A stretch of 64,000 bases of DNA from Paenibacillus durus (GCF_000756615.1 NZ_CP009288.1:2356001-2420000); one strand, 5' to 3'; positions 8,968-18,358 are shown, counted from the stretch's first letter. Made by a program: numbers and translations. Notes: generated by a model not told the origin, from the sequence alone.

Positions 8968-9012
8968 CTGTGCGAAGATTGCAGAAGCCGTTTTATCGAT
9001 AGCATTCGACTA

Positions 9013-9057
9013 TTGACTAAATACCCCTACCCGTATATTATATACCCCATAGGGTAT
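9013..9057 (+). promoter_or_regulatory. Sigma-A promoter with two CstR/CsoR-type operators
   Basis: TTGACT (9013-9018), a 17-bp spacer and TATTAT (9036-9041) form a near-consensus promoter. A perfect inverted repeat ATACCC-CATA-GGGTAT (9042-9057) abuts the -10. An imperfect copy starting ATACCCC and ending CGTAT fills the spacer (9021-9036). C-rich/G-rich ATACCCC dyads are the known operator type of the CsoR/CstR family, and a CstR-like gene ends this operon. Negative autoregulation by persulfide is the inference. Confidence 0.75.
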
Positions 9058-9077
9058 GTTAATAAGGGGGAATTATC

Positions 9078-11579
9078 ATGGGCAGAACGATAGTCATTGT
9101 TGGAGGAGTAGCGGGCGGTGCTTCAGCCGCCGCACGGCTGCGCAGATGGAATGAAGAGGATCATATCATCATGTTCGAGCGAGGGGAGCACGTATCTTTT
9201 GCTAACTGCGGTCTTCCGTATTATATCGGAGGCGCTATCGAGTCCCGGGACAAATTATTCGTCCAAACGGCGCAAGGAATCAGGGAGCGGTTCAATATTG
9301 ACGTCCGGCCGCTTTCGGAAGTAACGGAAATCGACCGGAGTGCGAAAACAATCGCCTATCGCAGCATGTTAACCGGAGAATGGGGAACCCAGGCATACGA
9401 TATTCTCGTGCTCTCACCCGGAGCAAAGCCGATGGTGCCGGACATACCGGGAATCGGCGAAGCCGGAAATCTGTTCACGCTGCGAAATATTCACGATACG
9501 GACCGAATCAAGACCTTCGTTGACGAGAACCGGCCCAAGCATGCAACGGTCATTGGGGCGGGATTTATCGGGCTGGAAATGGCGGAAAACTTGCGGGAGA
9601 AGGGTCTGAATGTAACTGTAGTTGACCGGGGAGACCAGCTTCTTCATCCGTTTGACCCGGAAATGGCTGTACTGATCGAACGGCATATGGAGCTGAACAG
9701 CGTTGAAGTATTACTGCAAACAGAAGTGGATGCGATCGAGCTGAACGGCAGGCTGATACACCTGAAATCGGGCCGGGTGCTGGAAACCGATCTTATTATT
9801 CTTGCCATAGGTGTAACACCTGAGAACGAGCTTGCCCGGAATAGCGGTCTTGAACTGGGGATCAGAGGAGCGATTCGTGTTAATGAACAGCTTCAAACGA
9901 GCGATCCTGCAATCTATGCCGTCGGAGATGCAATCGAAGTAAAGGACCGTGTACATGGATACGAGACGCTTGTTCCGCTGGCTTGGGGAGCGAATCGCCA
10001 GGGGCGGCTTGTGGCCGATCACATTAACGGGCAGGACATTTTCTATAAAGGTTCTTTAGGTACGGCTATCATCAAAACCTTCAGTCTGACTGCCGGCATC
10101 ACAGGCAACAACGAAAAAACGCTTAAAAGGCTTGGCATCCCGTATCAAGCCGTCCATATTCATCCCCAATCCCACGCGGGCTATTATCCGGGGGCTTCGC
10201 CAATTGCGTTGAAACTGTTGTTCGATAAGGATACTGGAGCCATTTTCGGGGCCCAGGCTGTCGGGGCTGATGGCGTCGACAAAAGAATTGATGTCATAGC
10301 GACTGCCATCCGTGGGGGAATGAAGGCTTATGAGCTGGCCGATATTGAACTGGCTTATGCGCCGCCGTATTCTTCGGCCAAAGATCCCGTGAATATGGCC
10401 GGATATGTAGCCTCCAATATATCGGAAGGTTTGGTTGAGACCATGCAGTGGCATGAGGTGGACGATTTTGTACAAAAGGGCGGAACCTTGATTGATGTTA
10501 GAGATGAAGCCGAACGGATGGCCGGATTTATCCCGGGCTCTATCCCTATACCGCTCAATGCGCTTCGCAGCCGTCTTGGTGAGCTCCCTACAAATGGCGA
10601 GATCGCGGTTAGCTGCCAGGTAGGACTCCGCGGATATATTGCGGCAAGGATGCTCGTTCAGCATGGATTCAAAGTTAGCAACGTGGACGGCGGTTACAGG
10701 ACATATGCATCCATGGTAGCGGACAATAGCAGACCTGCTCCTCCGAACGATAGTTTCATTCAGCCGGTTGACAATGCCTCGCCTGCTGCAAACACGGTTC
10801 ATACAGAAAGAGCGGAAGCAGAAGCGCCAGTGGGCACTGAAAAGACAATACAGGTGGACGCTTGCGGATTGCAGTGCCCCGGCCCTATACTCAAAGTGTA
10901 CGAAACGATGCAAGACCTGGCGGAAGGACAGCGGCTGGAGATAACAGCGACGGATTTTGGATTCGCGCCAGATATCGAGCAGTGGTGCCAGAGCATGGGC
11001 CATACGCTGGAGTCGGTCAATATAGAAAGCGGCAAAGTCAAAGCTCTGATTTGCAAAGGAACGAAAAAGCAAGGAATTCTGACAGGTGAAGGGGCCGCAA
11101 AGCTGTCTGCGGATGGAACGACGATGGTGGTCTTCAGCGGAGACTTGGACAAGGCAATCGCGTCGTTTATCATAGCTTCCGGTGCGGCTGCGATGGGAAA
11201 CAAAGTTACGATGTTCTTTACTTTCTGGGGTCTTAATCTATTGCGCAAGCCGGAAGCGCCTCGACTGAAAAAGAGCGGGATGGAAAAAATGTTCGGCATG
11301 ATGCTGCCCAAGGGAACGAAGGATCTACCGTTATCGAAGATGAACATGGGCGGGCTGGGGGCCAAAATGATACGGAGCGTTATGCGGAGGAAAAACGTTG
11401 ACTCGCTGGAAAAACTAATCGAGAATGCAGCCAAATCGGGCGTCCGAATGATCGCTTGTACAATGAGTATGGATATTATGGGCATTAGGCGGGAGGAATT
11501 GATTGACGGAATCGACTTTGCCGGAGTGGCTAGTTACATCGGTGCTGCCGGCAATTCGGGTACGAATCTTTTTATCTGA
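9078..11579 (+). CDS. CoA-disulfide reductase-type flavoprotein fused to rhodanese, TusA and DsrE domains
   Basis: An 833-residue four-domain protein. Residues 1-450 are a pyridine-nucleotide-disulfide oxidoreductase (IVGGVAGGASAA for FAD, VIGAGFIGLEMAE for NAD(P)H) with the single redox Cys44 of CoA-disulfide or persulfide reductases in NCGLPYYIGG. Residues about 455-550 are a rhodanese domain with active Cys513 in CQVGLRG. Residues about 590-660 are TusA-like (CGLQCPGPI, Cys600 of the CPxP motif). Residues about 665-833 are a DsrE/YrkE-like domain. All four handle sulfane sulfur, so the protein likely passes persulfide sulfur between its own cysteines and reduces CoA or low-molecular-weight persulfides. 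Its promoter carries CstR-type operators and cstR follows 27 bp later. Confidence 0.9.
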   Translation: MGRTIVIVGGVAGGASAAARLRRWNEEDHIIMFERGEHVSFANCGLPYYIGGAIESRDKLFVQTAQGIRERFNIDVRPLSEVTEIDRSAKTIAYRSMLTGEWGTQAYDILVLSPGAKPMVPDIPGIGEAGNLFTLRNIHDTDRIKTFVDENRPKHATVIGAGFIGLEMAENLREKGLNVTVVDRGDQLLHPFDPEMAVLIERHMELNSVEVLLQTEVDAIELNGRLIHLKSGRVLETDLIILAIGVTPENELARNSGLELGIRGAIRVNEQLQTSDPAIYAVGDAIEVKDRVHGYETLVPLAWGANRQGRLVADHINGQDIFYKGSLGTAIIKTFSLTAGITGNNEKTLKRLGIPYQAVHIHPQSHAGYYPGASPIALKLLFDKDTGAIFGAQAVGADGVDKRIDVIATAIRGGMKAYELADIELAYAPPYSSAKDPVNMAGYVASNISEGLVETMQWHEVDDFVQKGGTLIDVRDEAERMAGFIPGSIPIPLNALRSRLGELPTNGEIAVSCQVGLRGYIAARMLVQHGFKVSNVDGGYRTYASMVADNSRPAPPNDSFIQPVDNASPAANTVHTERAEAEAPVGTEKTIQVDACGLQCPGPILKVYETMQDLAEGQRLEITATDFGFAPDIEQWCQSMGHTLESVNIESGKVKALICKGTKKQGILTGEGAAKLSADGTTMVVFSGDLDKAIASFIIASGAAAMGNKVTMFFTFWGLNLLRKPEAPRLKKSGMEKMFGMMLPKGTKDLPLSKMNMGGLGAKMIRSVMRRKNVDSLEKLIENAAKSGVRMIACTMSMDIMGIRREELIDGIDFAGVASYIGAAGNSGTNLFI

Positions 11580-11606
11580 AGCCGGGTATAGAAGAGAGGA
11601 ATGGAT

Positions 11607-11867
11607 ATGGAATATGATAACGCGATTAAAAACAGACTAAAACGGATTGAAGGTCAGGTGCGAGGCGTTCTCGCCATGCTGGAGGAAGGAAAAGATTGCC
11701 GGGATATCGTTACTCAACTAACCGCAATCCGTACTGCCGTTGACCGGACGGTTGGGGCGGTGATCGGGTCGAATCTGGAACACTGTATACAAGAAGAACT
11801 GGCTAAGGGCAATTCTCCGGATAAAGTAATTAAGGAAGCGGTAGAACTTCTTGTCAAAAGCCGTTAG
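11607..11867 (+). CDS. cstR: CstR-like persulfide-sensing repressor (CsoR family)
   Basis: An 86-residue all-helical DUF156 regulator with the family motif RLKRIEGQVRG. Counting from the ATG at 11607, the two conserved cysteines fall at 31 and 60, the positions known for Staphylococcus CstR. The residue four before Cys60 is Asn rather than the His that copper-sensing CsoR needs. It is therefore a persulfide sensor by motif, matching its operon partner. An ATG at 11601 is also in frame, but the GAGAGG ribosome binding site touches it, so 11607 is preferred. Confidence 0.88.
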   Translation: MEYDNAIKNRLKRIEGQVRGVLAMLEEGKDCRDIVTQLTAIRTAVDRTVGAVIGSNLEHCIQEELAKGNSPDKVIKEAVELLVKSR

Positions 11868-11888
11868 CTCCAAGTAAATCAAATAAAT

Positions 11889-11937
11889 GGGCCGCCCCTC
11901 TCAGAAGATTGATCTGCCGAAGGAGCGGCCTTCTTTA
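11889..11937 (+). terminator. Terminator after cstR
   Basis: The stem GGCCGCCCCT / AGGAGCGGCC with an imperfect centre is followed by TTCTTTATGTT, between the convergent cstR and MATE genes. Confidence 0.65.
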
Positions 11938-11980
11938 TGTTAAATCAAAAGTGCTGCTGCTTCTTCCGCCGCTGATTCCC

Positions 11981-13354
11981 TTAGTTTTCGGTCTGCGGTC
12001 CGCCATATTGGGCTGCAAATCGGCGCTGGACTATGAAGAGCCGCTTGAGCAGCAGCGCCGCCCCGATGGCTAGGCCCGTGATCAGTCCGACCCAGTAGCC
12101 GTACGCACCTAAATCTGTATGTTCGGCAAGAACATAGCCGATGGGCAGCCCGACAATCCAATAGGCGATGAAGCAGATAATAAAGGCTGGATTCACGTCT
12201 TTATATCCGCGCAGAATGCCTTGGGTGGGCGTGGCAATCGCATCGGAGATCTGGAAAAAGATTGCATAGATTAGAAAATGCTTGATTAACGCGATAACTT
12301 TCGGATCGGTTGAATATAAGCCAGCCACATGACTTCCGGCAAAGAGCAGCACGAGCGCGGTGACCAGCGACATGGAGGCGGCTGAGCCAATGCCGAGCAG
12401 GCTGTACTGGCGGGCATCCTTCAATCTTCCCGAACCGGCCTCGAAGCCGACGAGAATGGTAAGACTCATGCATATGCTGAGCGGAATCATGTACAGCATG
12501 GAGGCAAAATTGATCGCAGCCTGATGGGCGGCAATCGTCATCGTATCGAACCGGCTCATTAACAGTGTGACCGTGGAGAAGACGGCTGTTTCAAAAAAGA
12601 TAGAGAAACCAATCGGCACGCCGATCAACAACTGTTCCTTAATGGCTGCCGGCGAGAGCGCGTGCAGTTTGCGGAGAATTTGCAGATTCTTGAACGGCTC
12701 TGCCCGAAATATAAACAGAAGCGCCGCGCCAAAAATGACCCAGTACGTGATAGCAGAAGCAACGCCGGCGCCGACTCCACCCATGCGGGGAAAGCCCAGA
12801 TGGCCAAAAATCAACAGGTAATTCAGTCCGACATTTACAGGCAGGGCGATCAGAGTGATGAACATGGACACCCGGGTTTGACCGGTTGCATCAATACAAC
12901 TGCGCAGCACGGTATACCCGAACAGAGGAATGACTCCAAAGGATATGGCGCACAGAAAGCGAAAGGCGATGCTCCGTACGGAAGGCTCAAGGTTCATAAA
13001 GCCCAGAACCGGTCCCAATGCGACCGCTCCAAGCGCCAGCACAAAAAGTGATACGATAAGCGACAGCCAGATGCCCTGCATAACTTTGTAAGCGACTTCG
13101 CCATCACGCCTTTTTCCTAACAGCTGCGAAACGATTGGGGTAAGTCCGATTAAGATACCGCTCAGTCCAGTTTGGATGGGAATCCATAAGCTGGTGCCGA
13201 TGGCGACCCCGGCGAGATCGGCTGTACCAAATCTTCCGGACATGTTCGTATCGAAAAAAGCGATCGCGGACAAAGCGATTTGAGTGATGAGGATGGGGAA
13301 GAGAATATGGAGAAACTGGATTGTCTTTTGGCCTAATGATGTTGTTGGTTTCAT
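11981..13354 (-). CDS. MATE-family multidrug efflux transporter
   Basis: A 457-residue, 12-helix integral membrane protein of the NorM-type MATE family, which exports cationic drugs or metabolites in exchange for Na+ or H+. The first helix region (FPILITQIALSAIAFFDTNM) and the later GVPIGFSIFFETAVFS, at the start of the second six-helix half, match the two-fold MATE repeat. GAGG lies about 13 bases before the ATG. Substrate is not predictable. Confidence 0.92.
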   Translation of the reverse strand: MKPTTSLGQKTIQFLHILFPILITQIALSAIAFFDTNMSGRFGTADLAGVAIGTSLWIPIQTGLSGILIGLTPIVSQLLGKRRDGEVAYKVMQGIWLSLIVSLFVLALGAVALGPVLGFMNLEPSVRSIAFRFLCAISFGVIPLFGYTVLRSCIDATGQTRVSMFITLIALPVNVGLNYLLIFGHLGFPRMGGVGAGVASAITYWVIFGAALLFIFRAEPFKNLQILRKLHALSPAAIKEQLLIGVPIGFSIFFETAVFSTVTLLMSRFDTMTIAAHQAAINFASMLYMIPLSICMSLTILVGFEAGSGRLKDARQYSLLGIGSAASMSLVTALVLLFAGSHVAGLYSTDPKVIALIKHFLIYAIFFQISDAIATPTQGILRGYKDVNPAFIICFIAYWIVGLPIGYVLAEHTDLGAYGYWVGLITGLAIGAALLLKRLFIVQRRFAAQYGGPQTEN

Positions 13355-13430
13355 GAAAATATGCCTCGTTATCTTTAAGTTTGCAAAATCGGGAGCATGG
13401 GTGACTCTAAGCTGCTGTAAGCTCGGTCCA

Positions 13431-13458
13431 GCAAAGAACCCGGCACCTAAGCCGGGTC
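13431..13458 (-). terminator. Terminator of the DUF4015 gene
   Basis: A perfect 7-bp stem ACCCGGC / GCCGGGT with a 6-nt loop. On the minus strand it is followed by TCTTTGCT, 53 bp past the stop. Confidence 0.65.
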
Positions 13459-13510
13459 CCTGATCAAAATTATAAGAATAATTTAGATGTATGAATCATT
13501 GCAGTATTCG

Positions 13511-14767
13511 TTATTTTTCGTAGTCGACGCCCGTCGTATAACGATTGCTCGCATTCCACAACAGGAATTCGTTAACATTCTGTTCTTTCATCGCGCGGAT
13601 CTGATCTTCCACCTGCTGCTTGCCGTATTTAATATAATGACCGCTGCCAAGCCAACTGGCTGTGAAGTCTTGAATCCAGGGCCTTATAATCGGCTTGTAG
13701 CTGCCTAGCGGATTTAATTTCTTGTAGGTATCCGCCATTGAGCCTTTTATGGTCGCGTAAGGGTTCTTATCCGGGTCCTTGACGTTGAACCAGCCGACCG
13801 AATAATGGCTTGGGTAAACCATGGGACTAATGACATCCACATTTTTGGAAATTTTCACAAAATCCTGGCCAATACCTTCTGCGGCCGGTACCGAGGCGGC
13901 ATAGCCAAAAATATCAACGGATACCCTTACGCCGAGCGGATTTAACTCCTGCTTCGCGTACTTGACGAAGTCCGAAACGATTTGAACCCGGCTTTTTCCT
14001 GCGACCTTGGTGTATTTCAGCGAATCTGCCCGTTTTTCAAATCCTTCGGGGAAGCGGACGTAATCGAACTGGATTTCCTTAAAGCCGAGCTTGACCGCTT
14101 CTTTGGCGATTTCGACATTGTATTGCCATACCCTCTCATTGTAGGGATTGACGAAGCTGTCTCCGCCTTTGTTGCGCCATACGGAACCGTCGCTTTTCAC
14201 AAATGATAACTGCGGGTTTTTCTTGGCAAGCACGGAATCCTTGAAGACAACGATCCGGGCGATCGGATAGACACCATGTTTCTTAAGACGTGCCATCAAT
14301 TTGTTGACATCGCCGATAAAAGGCTGGGGCTTGCCCATCTGCTGCAGCTCGGCGTTATCCGTCTTGTAGGTGATGTAACCGGCGTCGTCCTTGATGTCGA
14401 TAACCATCGCGTTCAGTTCCGTCTTATCGATCAAATTTAGCAGCATATCCATCCGCGAGCCGCCTGCGCTGTACGCCGTGACGTATATTCCCTTGACCTT
14501 GGGGGCATCCGGCTGAGGATCAGGCAGGGGGGCGCCATCTACGGTTACGGTTGCATCCGGCGAGGTGGAAGGAGCAGTAGTTGCGGCTGCGCCCCCCGGT
14601 TCCGAATCCGCCCCACCTCCGGTTGCGCTTGGCGGGGCGGTCTGATTTGGGGCAACGGCCGTATAAGCGGCGGATTGAAGTACGGCGGCCGCGTCGGCTT
14701 GCGATTGCCCATGCTGAACGCCTACGCTTCCCAGGGCCATCATCAATATAGCCCAAGTGATATTCAT
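13511..14767 (-). CDS. Secreted putative glycoside hydrolase (DUF4015)
   Basis: A 418-residue protein. A short hydrophobic N-terminus (about residues 3-18) suggests export. Residues about 30-85 are an Ala/Pro/Thr/Ser-rich linker, and from about 88 a TIM-barrel-like DUF4015 domain begins with KVKGIYVTAYSAGG. Inside are VIDIKDDAGYI, EIQFDYVRFPEG and DVISPMVYPSHY, acid-containing barrel strands typical of this family. The substrate is unknown and cell-wall or exopolysaccharide glycans are guesses. AGAGGAG precedes the ATG. Confidence 0.87.
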   Translation of the reverse strand: MNITWAILMMALGSVGVQHGQSQADAAAVLQSAAYTAVAPNQTAPPSATGGGADSEPGGAAATTAPSTSPDATVTVDGAPLPDPQPDAPKVKGIYVTAYSAGGSRMDMLLNLIDKTELNAMVIDIKDDAGYITYKTDNAELQQMGKPQPFIGDVNKLMARLKKHGVYPIARIVVFKDSVLAKKNPQLSFVKSDGSVWRNKGGDSFVNPYNERVWQYNVEIAKEAVKLGFKEIQFDYVRFPEGFEKRADSLKYTKVAGKSRVQIVSDFVKYAKQELNPLGVRVSVDIFGYAASVPAAEGIGQDFVKISKNVDVISPMVYPSHYSVGWFNVKDPDKNPYATIKGSMADTYKKLNPLGSYKPIIRPWIQDFTASWLGSGHYIKYGKQQVEDQIRAMKEQNVNEFLLWNASNRYTTGVDYEK

Positions 14768-14892
14768 TTTTTCTCTCTCCTCTTTTATGTACGTTGGTAT
14801 AAATTATAATAAGAACGGTAACGAATAAAAAGAACAGGTTTGTAACAATAATGAAACGATTTATCAATCTTCTGCCAAGCGTTAAAGTGTGA

Positions 14893-14940
14893 AAAAAAGT
14901 AAATGCCGCCTGAACCGGAAAAACGCCGGTCCAAGCGGCA
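14893..14940 (-). terminator. Rho-independent terminator of the 14962-15156 gene
   Basis: Two stacked stems, TGCCGC/GCGGCA outside and ACCGG/CCGGT inside, with a small internal loop. On the minus strand they are followed by ATTTACTTTTTTTC. Confidence 0.8.
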
Positions 14941-14961
14941 ACCTTAAAACTCATGTTTCCT

Positions 14962-15156
14962 TCATTGAATATACGCAGAATCCTGATGCTCACAAATGCT
15001 GTACTGAATGATGTCCATCGCATCAGCAGAGTCCAGAATGCTCAGCCCGTCCCGCAGAACGATCATGGAATCGAGTTCGTCCTGCTTGAGAAACGGCATC
15101 ATATCCGGATACCACTTCATGACGATTTCTGACAATTTCACCGTTTCCATTTCCAC
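14962..15156 (-). CDS. Hypothetical 64-residue acidic protein
   Basis: Begins VEMETVKLSEIVMKWYP and ends EHQDSAYIQ. It is soluble, acidic and predicted mainly helical, with no membrane segment. The start is taken as GTG at 15156, eight bases after AAGGG. A GTG three codons upstream (15165) sits too close to the ribosome binding site. It has its own strong terminator, which supports its being a real gene. The family is not recognised. Confidence 0.6.
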   Translation of the reverse strand: MEMETVKLSEIVMKWYPDMMPFLKQDELDSMIVLRDGLSILDSADAMDIIQYSICEHQDSAYIQ

Positions 15157-15189
15157 AGTAATCACCCTTTCCTTTTTCGAATGTTGCTG

Positions 15190-15730
15190 AACTTAAATTC
15201 AGGTTTCACCCAGAAAAACGACAAGTGCCTGGAAAAGAGGGCAGAGCAGAATCTTCAAGAGAATGTATTGCCTTCTGCGCATCATTAATATATCACAATT
15301 TTTAAGCATGTGCATCATATAACAAATTACCTTTTGCGGAACGATCCCATAATACCGTCGGTTTCCAAAATATTGACAAAAGCTTGCGGATCGCTCTAAG
15401 CAAGTGAGAATCACCTTCCGAATCATGGATGTAAGTAGGAATGCAAACGATGTAAAAACGAATGAAAGGAATACGCTGGTATTCCTCTTTGGATTTGTGA
15501 TATAATGTATAGGATATTCTTGAGTAGAGCGTTACAATGAACTTTTTGCATTGTTTCGAATGTATAGCTACTGTTGTTCGGGCCAATTAGAGCACCTGAT
15601 GAAAGGACGGCCCGCCGTCCCCTTACGCGAAACCATGCAGAGTTTTCGGCATGATTGGACAGCCTATAAATGTTTGCCGCTACTTAAGAATACAGACAAG
15701 CATGTGGAATGTCCACTGTATAGAAGGAGC
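15190..15730 (+). promoter_or_regulatory. Promoter and long leader of the DEAD-box helicase gene
   Basis: No gene is evident in this 540-bp gap. At 15498-15506 there is an extended -10 (TGATATAAT). A perfect inverted repeat AGGAATAC-GCTG-GTATTCCT (15467-15486) occupies the -35 region and may be an operator. Transcription from here would give a 5' leader of about 220 nt. Long structured leaders are common for cold-induced helicase genes, but no known riboswitch is recognised. Confidence 0.5.
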
Positions 15731-17332
15731 ATGAATAATTTGAAGACATTTGCAGAATTCGACTTGGATCCGAAAGTGTTGCAAGCCATCACAGAACTGG
15801 GATTCGAGGAGGCGACTCCGATTCAATCCCAGTCGATTCCAATCGCTTTGACAGGAAGCGATATGATTGGACAAGCTCAGACCGGTACCGGGAAAACGGC
15901 AGCTTTTGGAATTCCCCTTATCACTAAGATCCCCCGTGAAGAAGAAAAAATCGTGGCACTGATCATGACGCCGACCCGTGAACTTGCCATTCAGGTAGCG
16001 GAAGAAATCGGTAAGCTCAGCCGTTTCAAGGGAATTCGTTCCCTGCCAATCTATGGTGGGCAGGACATCGGCCGCCAAATCCGCGGTCTGAAGAAGAAAC
16101 CGCAGATTATTATCGGTACGCCGGGACGTCTGCTCGACCACATCAACCGCAAGACGATCCGTCTGGACGACGTACAGACTGTCGTACTGGATGAAGCGGA
16201 TGAAATGCTGGATATGGGCTTCATGGAAGATATCCAGTCCATCCTGAAAATGGTTCCGGAAGAGCGGCAAACAATGCTGTTCTCGGCAACAATGCCTCCG
16301 AACATCCAGCGTCTTGCCCAGCAGTTCCTTAAGAACCCTGAGCATGTCTCCGTCATTCCGAAGCAGGTCAGTGCGCCGCTCATCGATCAGTCGTATATTG
16401 AAGTTCCGGAACGCCAGAAGTTTGAAGCGCTGAGCCGCTTGATCGATATGGAATCTCCGGAACTTGCGATTGTGTTCGGACGCACCAAGCGCCGGGTTGA
16501 CGAATTGTCCGAAGCGCTGCAAAAACGCGGATATTCCGCGGACGGCCTGCACGGCGACCTGTCTCAGAATCAGCGCGACGCCGTGATGCGTAAATTCCGC
16601 GACGGCAGCATCGACGTGCTGGTGGCGACTGACGTGGCGGCCCGCGGCCTTGACGTTTCCGGCGTAACGCATGTCATCAATTTTGACTTGCCGCAGGACC
16701 CGGAAAGCTATGTACACCGTATTGGACGTACCGGACGCGCAGGCAAGGAAGGCTCCGCTTGGTCGTTTGTAACTCCGCGTGAAATCGACCATTTGCGTCT
16801 GATCGAGCGTGTAACCCGCCACCGGATTACCCGCAAGCCGCTGCCTACGATGGCTGAAGCAATCGAAGGCAAACAGCGCGTTACCGCCGAGCGTCTGATG
16901 GACACGATGGAGAATGGAGAACTGAACGAGTACAAGGGCATTGCGATCCAACTGCTTGAGCAGTATGACTCCGTTCGTCTGCTGTCCGCAGCGATGCAGC
17001 TTCTTACCGGGGAGAAGAAGGATTCCGAAATCCAACTGACACCGGAAGAACCGATTCGCGTCAAACGCCGCGGCGGCAAGAATGATATCCGCAGCGGCCG
17101 CAAACCTAGCGGCTATGGCGGCAACCGTGGCGGCTATGGCGGCGGTGGAGGCTACCGTGGCAACCGCGAGGGCGGCGGCAACCGTGGCGGATATAACAGC
17201 GGCGCCGCTAGTGGCGGCGGATACAAAGGAAGCCGTGAAGGCTCGAATTATCGCGGCGGAGAACGCAAATTCCAGCGTCCGGCCGACGGTGAACGCCGCA
17301 CGCCGAAGCGTGAGGATTCCTTCGATATTTAA
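15731..17332 (+). CDS. cshA: DEAD-box RNA helicase, CshA type
   Basis: An ATP-dependent RNA helicase of about 530 residues that acts in mRNA turnover and ribosome assembly in the cold. Motifs in order: F-EFDL Q-motif region with ATPIQSQSIP, AQTGTGKT (Walker A), PTRELA, GTPGRLLD, DEADEML, SAT, VLVATDVAARGLD and HRIGRTGRAG. The C-terminus is an RGG/Gly-rich tail from about residue 445. Either ATG 15731 or TTG 15740 may be the start. AAGGAG sits one base before the ATG but ten before the TTG, so MKTFAEFDLD from 15740 is quite possible. Upstream in-frame codons are not helicase-like. Confidence 0.95.
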   Translation: MNNLKTFAEFDLDPKVLQAITELGFEEATPIQSQSIPIALTGSDMIGQAQTGTGKTAAFGIPLITKIPREEEKIVALIMTPTRELAIQVAEEIGKLSRFKGIRSLPIYGGQDIGRQIRGLKKKPQIIIGTPGRLLDHINRKTIRLDDVQTVVLDEADEMLDMGFMEDIQSILKMVPEERQTMLFSATMPPNIQRLAQQFLKNPEHVSVIPKQVSAPLIDQSYIEVPERQKFEALSRLIDMESPELAIVFGRTKRRVDELSEALQKRGYSADGLHGDLSQNQRDAVMRKFRDGSIDVLVATDVAARGLDVSGVTHVINFDLPQDPESYVHRIGRTGRAGKEGSAWSFVTPREIDHLRLIERVTRHRITRKPLPTMAEAIEGKQRVTAERLMDTMENGELNEYKGIAIQLLEQYDSVRLLSAAMQLLTGEKKDSEIQLTPEEPIRVKRRGGKNDIRSGRKPSGYGGNRGGYGGGGGYRGNREGGGNRGGYNSGAASGGGYKGSREGSNYRGGERKFQRPADGERRTPKREDSFDI

Positions 17333-17365
17333 GCCTGCCGGGCTGTGACAAGCCGGGGAGCAGAC

Positions 17366-17405
17366 AGAAGACGGTGCGCATCATGTGCGCGCCGTCTTCT
17401 TTTTT
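17366..17405 (+). terminator. Rho-independent terminator after cshA
   Basis: A long stem AGAAGACGG(T)GCGCA / TGCGCGCCGTCTTCT is followed by a T6 tail. Confidence 0.88.
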
Positions 17406-17524
17406 ACCTCTACATAACTAAACAGAGCTCCGTGCCCAAACTTACGTGCTTGTGCTATGGAAATACCATGGTCAAATAAGGTATAGTTAAGCTATGCAGT
17501 AGCGAAGAGACAGGAGGAAGGAAA

Positions 17525-18358
17525 GTGGAGTTTAAAGGCGCAATGGGCGGTTTATACCGCATCACGGAGTGGATTTCACGCATAGCGTTCAGTAATGTGC
17601 TTTGGACCTTATGCTCATCTCCGTTTTTATTTTTTATCGTGATGAAAATCATGCTGATTGCGACAGGCCAGGGGGGAGCCAACGAGCAGGTCACCTTGAA
17701 CTGGGGCCTTGCTATCACAGCTCCGTTTACAGTTTTTCCGGCGACGTCGGCGCTGTTCACGGTGGTCCGTAAGTGGGTAATGGGCAATACGGATGTAAGC
17801 ACATTCAAGACTTTTTTTCGAGGGTATAAAGAAAATTACCTGAAGAGCATGCTTGGCGGTCTGATCTATACGCTCTTGTTCGTAGTGATGTACTTTGATG
17901 TGACGATTTATATGACACAAATGGCCGATTTCAAGATTGTTGGTATTTTGATGCTTGTTCTGATGATTGTCCTTATGGTGTCGATGTTCAACTTTTTTTC
18001 TGCTGTCGTTCACTATCAAATGACTTTCAAGCAAGTGATGACCAACTCCATTCTGCTGACCATCGCCCGTCCGATCCGGGTATTTACAACCCTCGTGGCT
18101 GGTGTTGTGCTCGCTTACATCGGTTTGAGATATCCTGCACTCTATTTTGTGTGTATTCCAACGCTGATCGCCATGGTTGCTTTCTTTAATTTCTACGCGA
18201 CCTACAATAAATTGCAGCTTCAGGCGGAAACGAGACAACGTCAGGAAGAAGAAACTCTGGAGGCTGAGCGCAGCACCGACAATGAAGAACCGGAAGGAAT
18301 TTCAGAGAAAGTCAACCTTTCCAAAGAAAAGCCGGACGAAGAGCAGACCCGCCTTTAA
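17525..18358 (+). CDS. YesL-like DUF624 membrane protein
   Basis: A 277-residue protein with about five to six membrane helices over residues 20-225 and a charged, Glu-rich cytoplasmic tail (about 228-277). The N-terminus (GGLYRITEWISRIAFSNVLW) and the segment around TFKTFFRGYKENYLKSM match DUF624/YesL proteins. Related genes often sit with carbohydrate ABC transporters. None is present here, so the role is open. The start is GTG after GGAGGAAGGAAA. Confidence 0.8.
   Translation: MEFKGAMGGLYRITEWISRIAFSNVLWTLCSSPFLFFIVMKIMLIATGQGGANEQVTLNWGLAITAPFTVFPATSALFTVVRKWVMGNTDVSTFKTFFRGYKENYLKSMLGGLIYTLLFVVMYFDVTIYMTQMADFKIVGILMLVLMIVLMVSMFNFFSAVVHYQMTFKQVMTNSILLTIARPIRVFTTLVAGVVLAYIGLRYPALYFVCIPTLIAMVAFFNFYATYNKLQLQAETRQRQEEETLEAERSTDNEEPEGISEKVNLSKEKPDEEQTRL

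Noticed and set aside
10056..11072. A 338-codon open frame antisense to the CoA-disulfide reductase gene
   Set aside because: It lies wholly inside a gene with four recognised domains, has no family resemblance and no good ribosome binding site.
15551..15730. N-terminal extension of the DEAD-box helicase by 60 residues
   Set aside because: The residues are not helicase-like and lie in the leader; a ribosome binding site occurs only just before 15731/15740.
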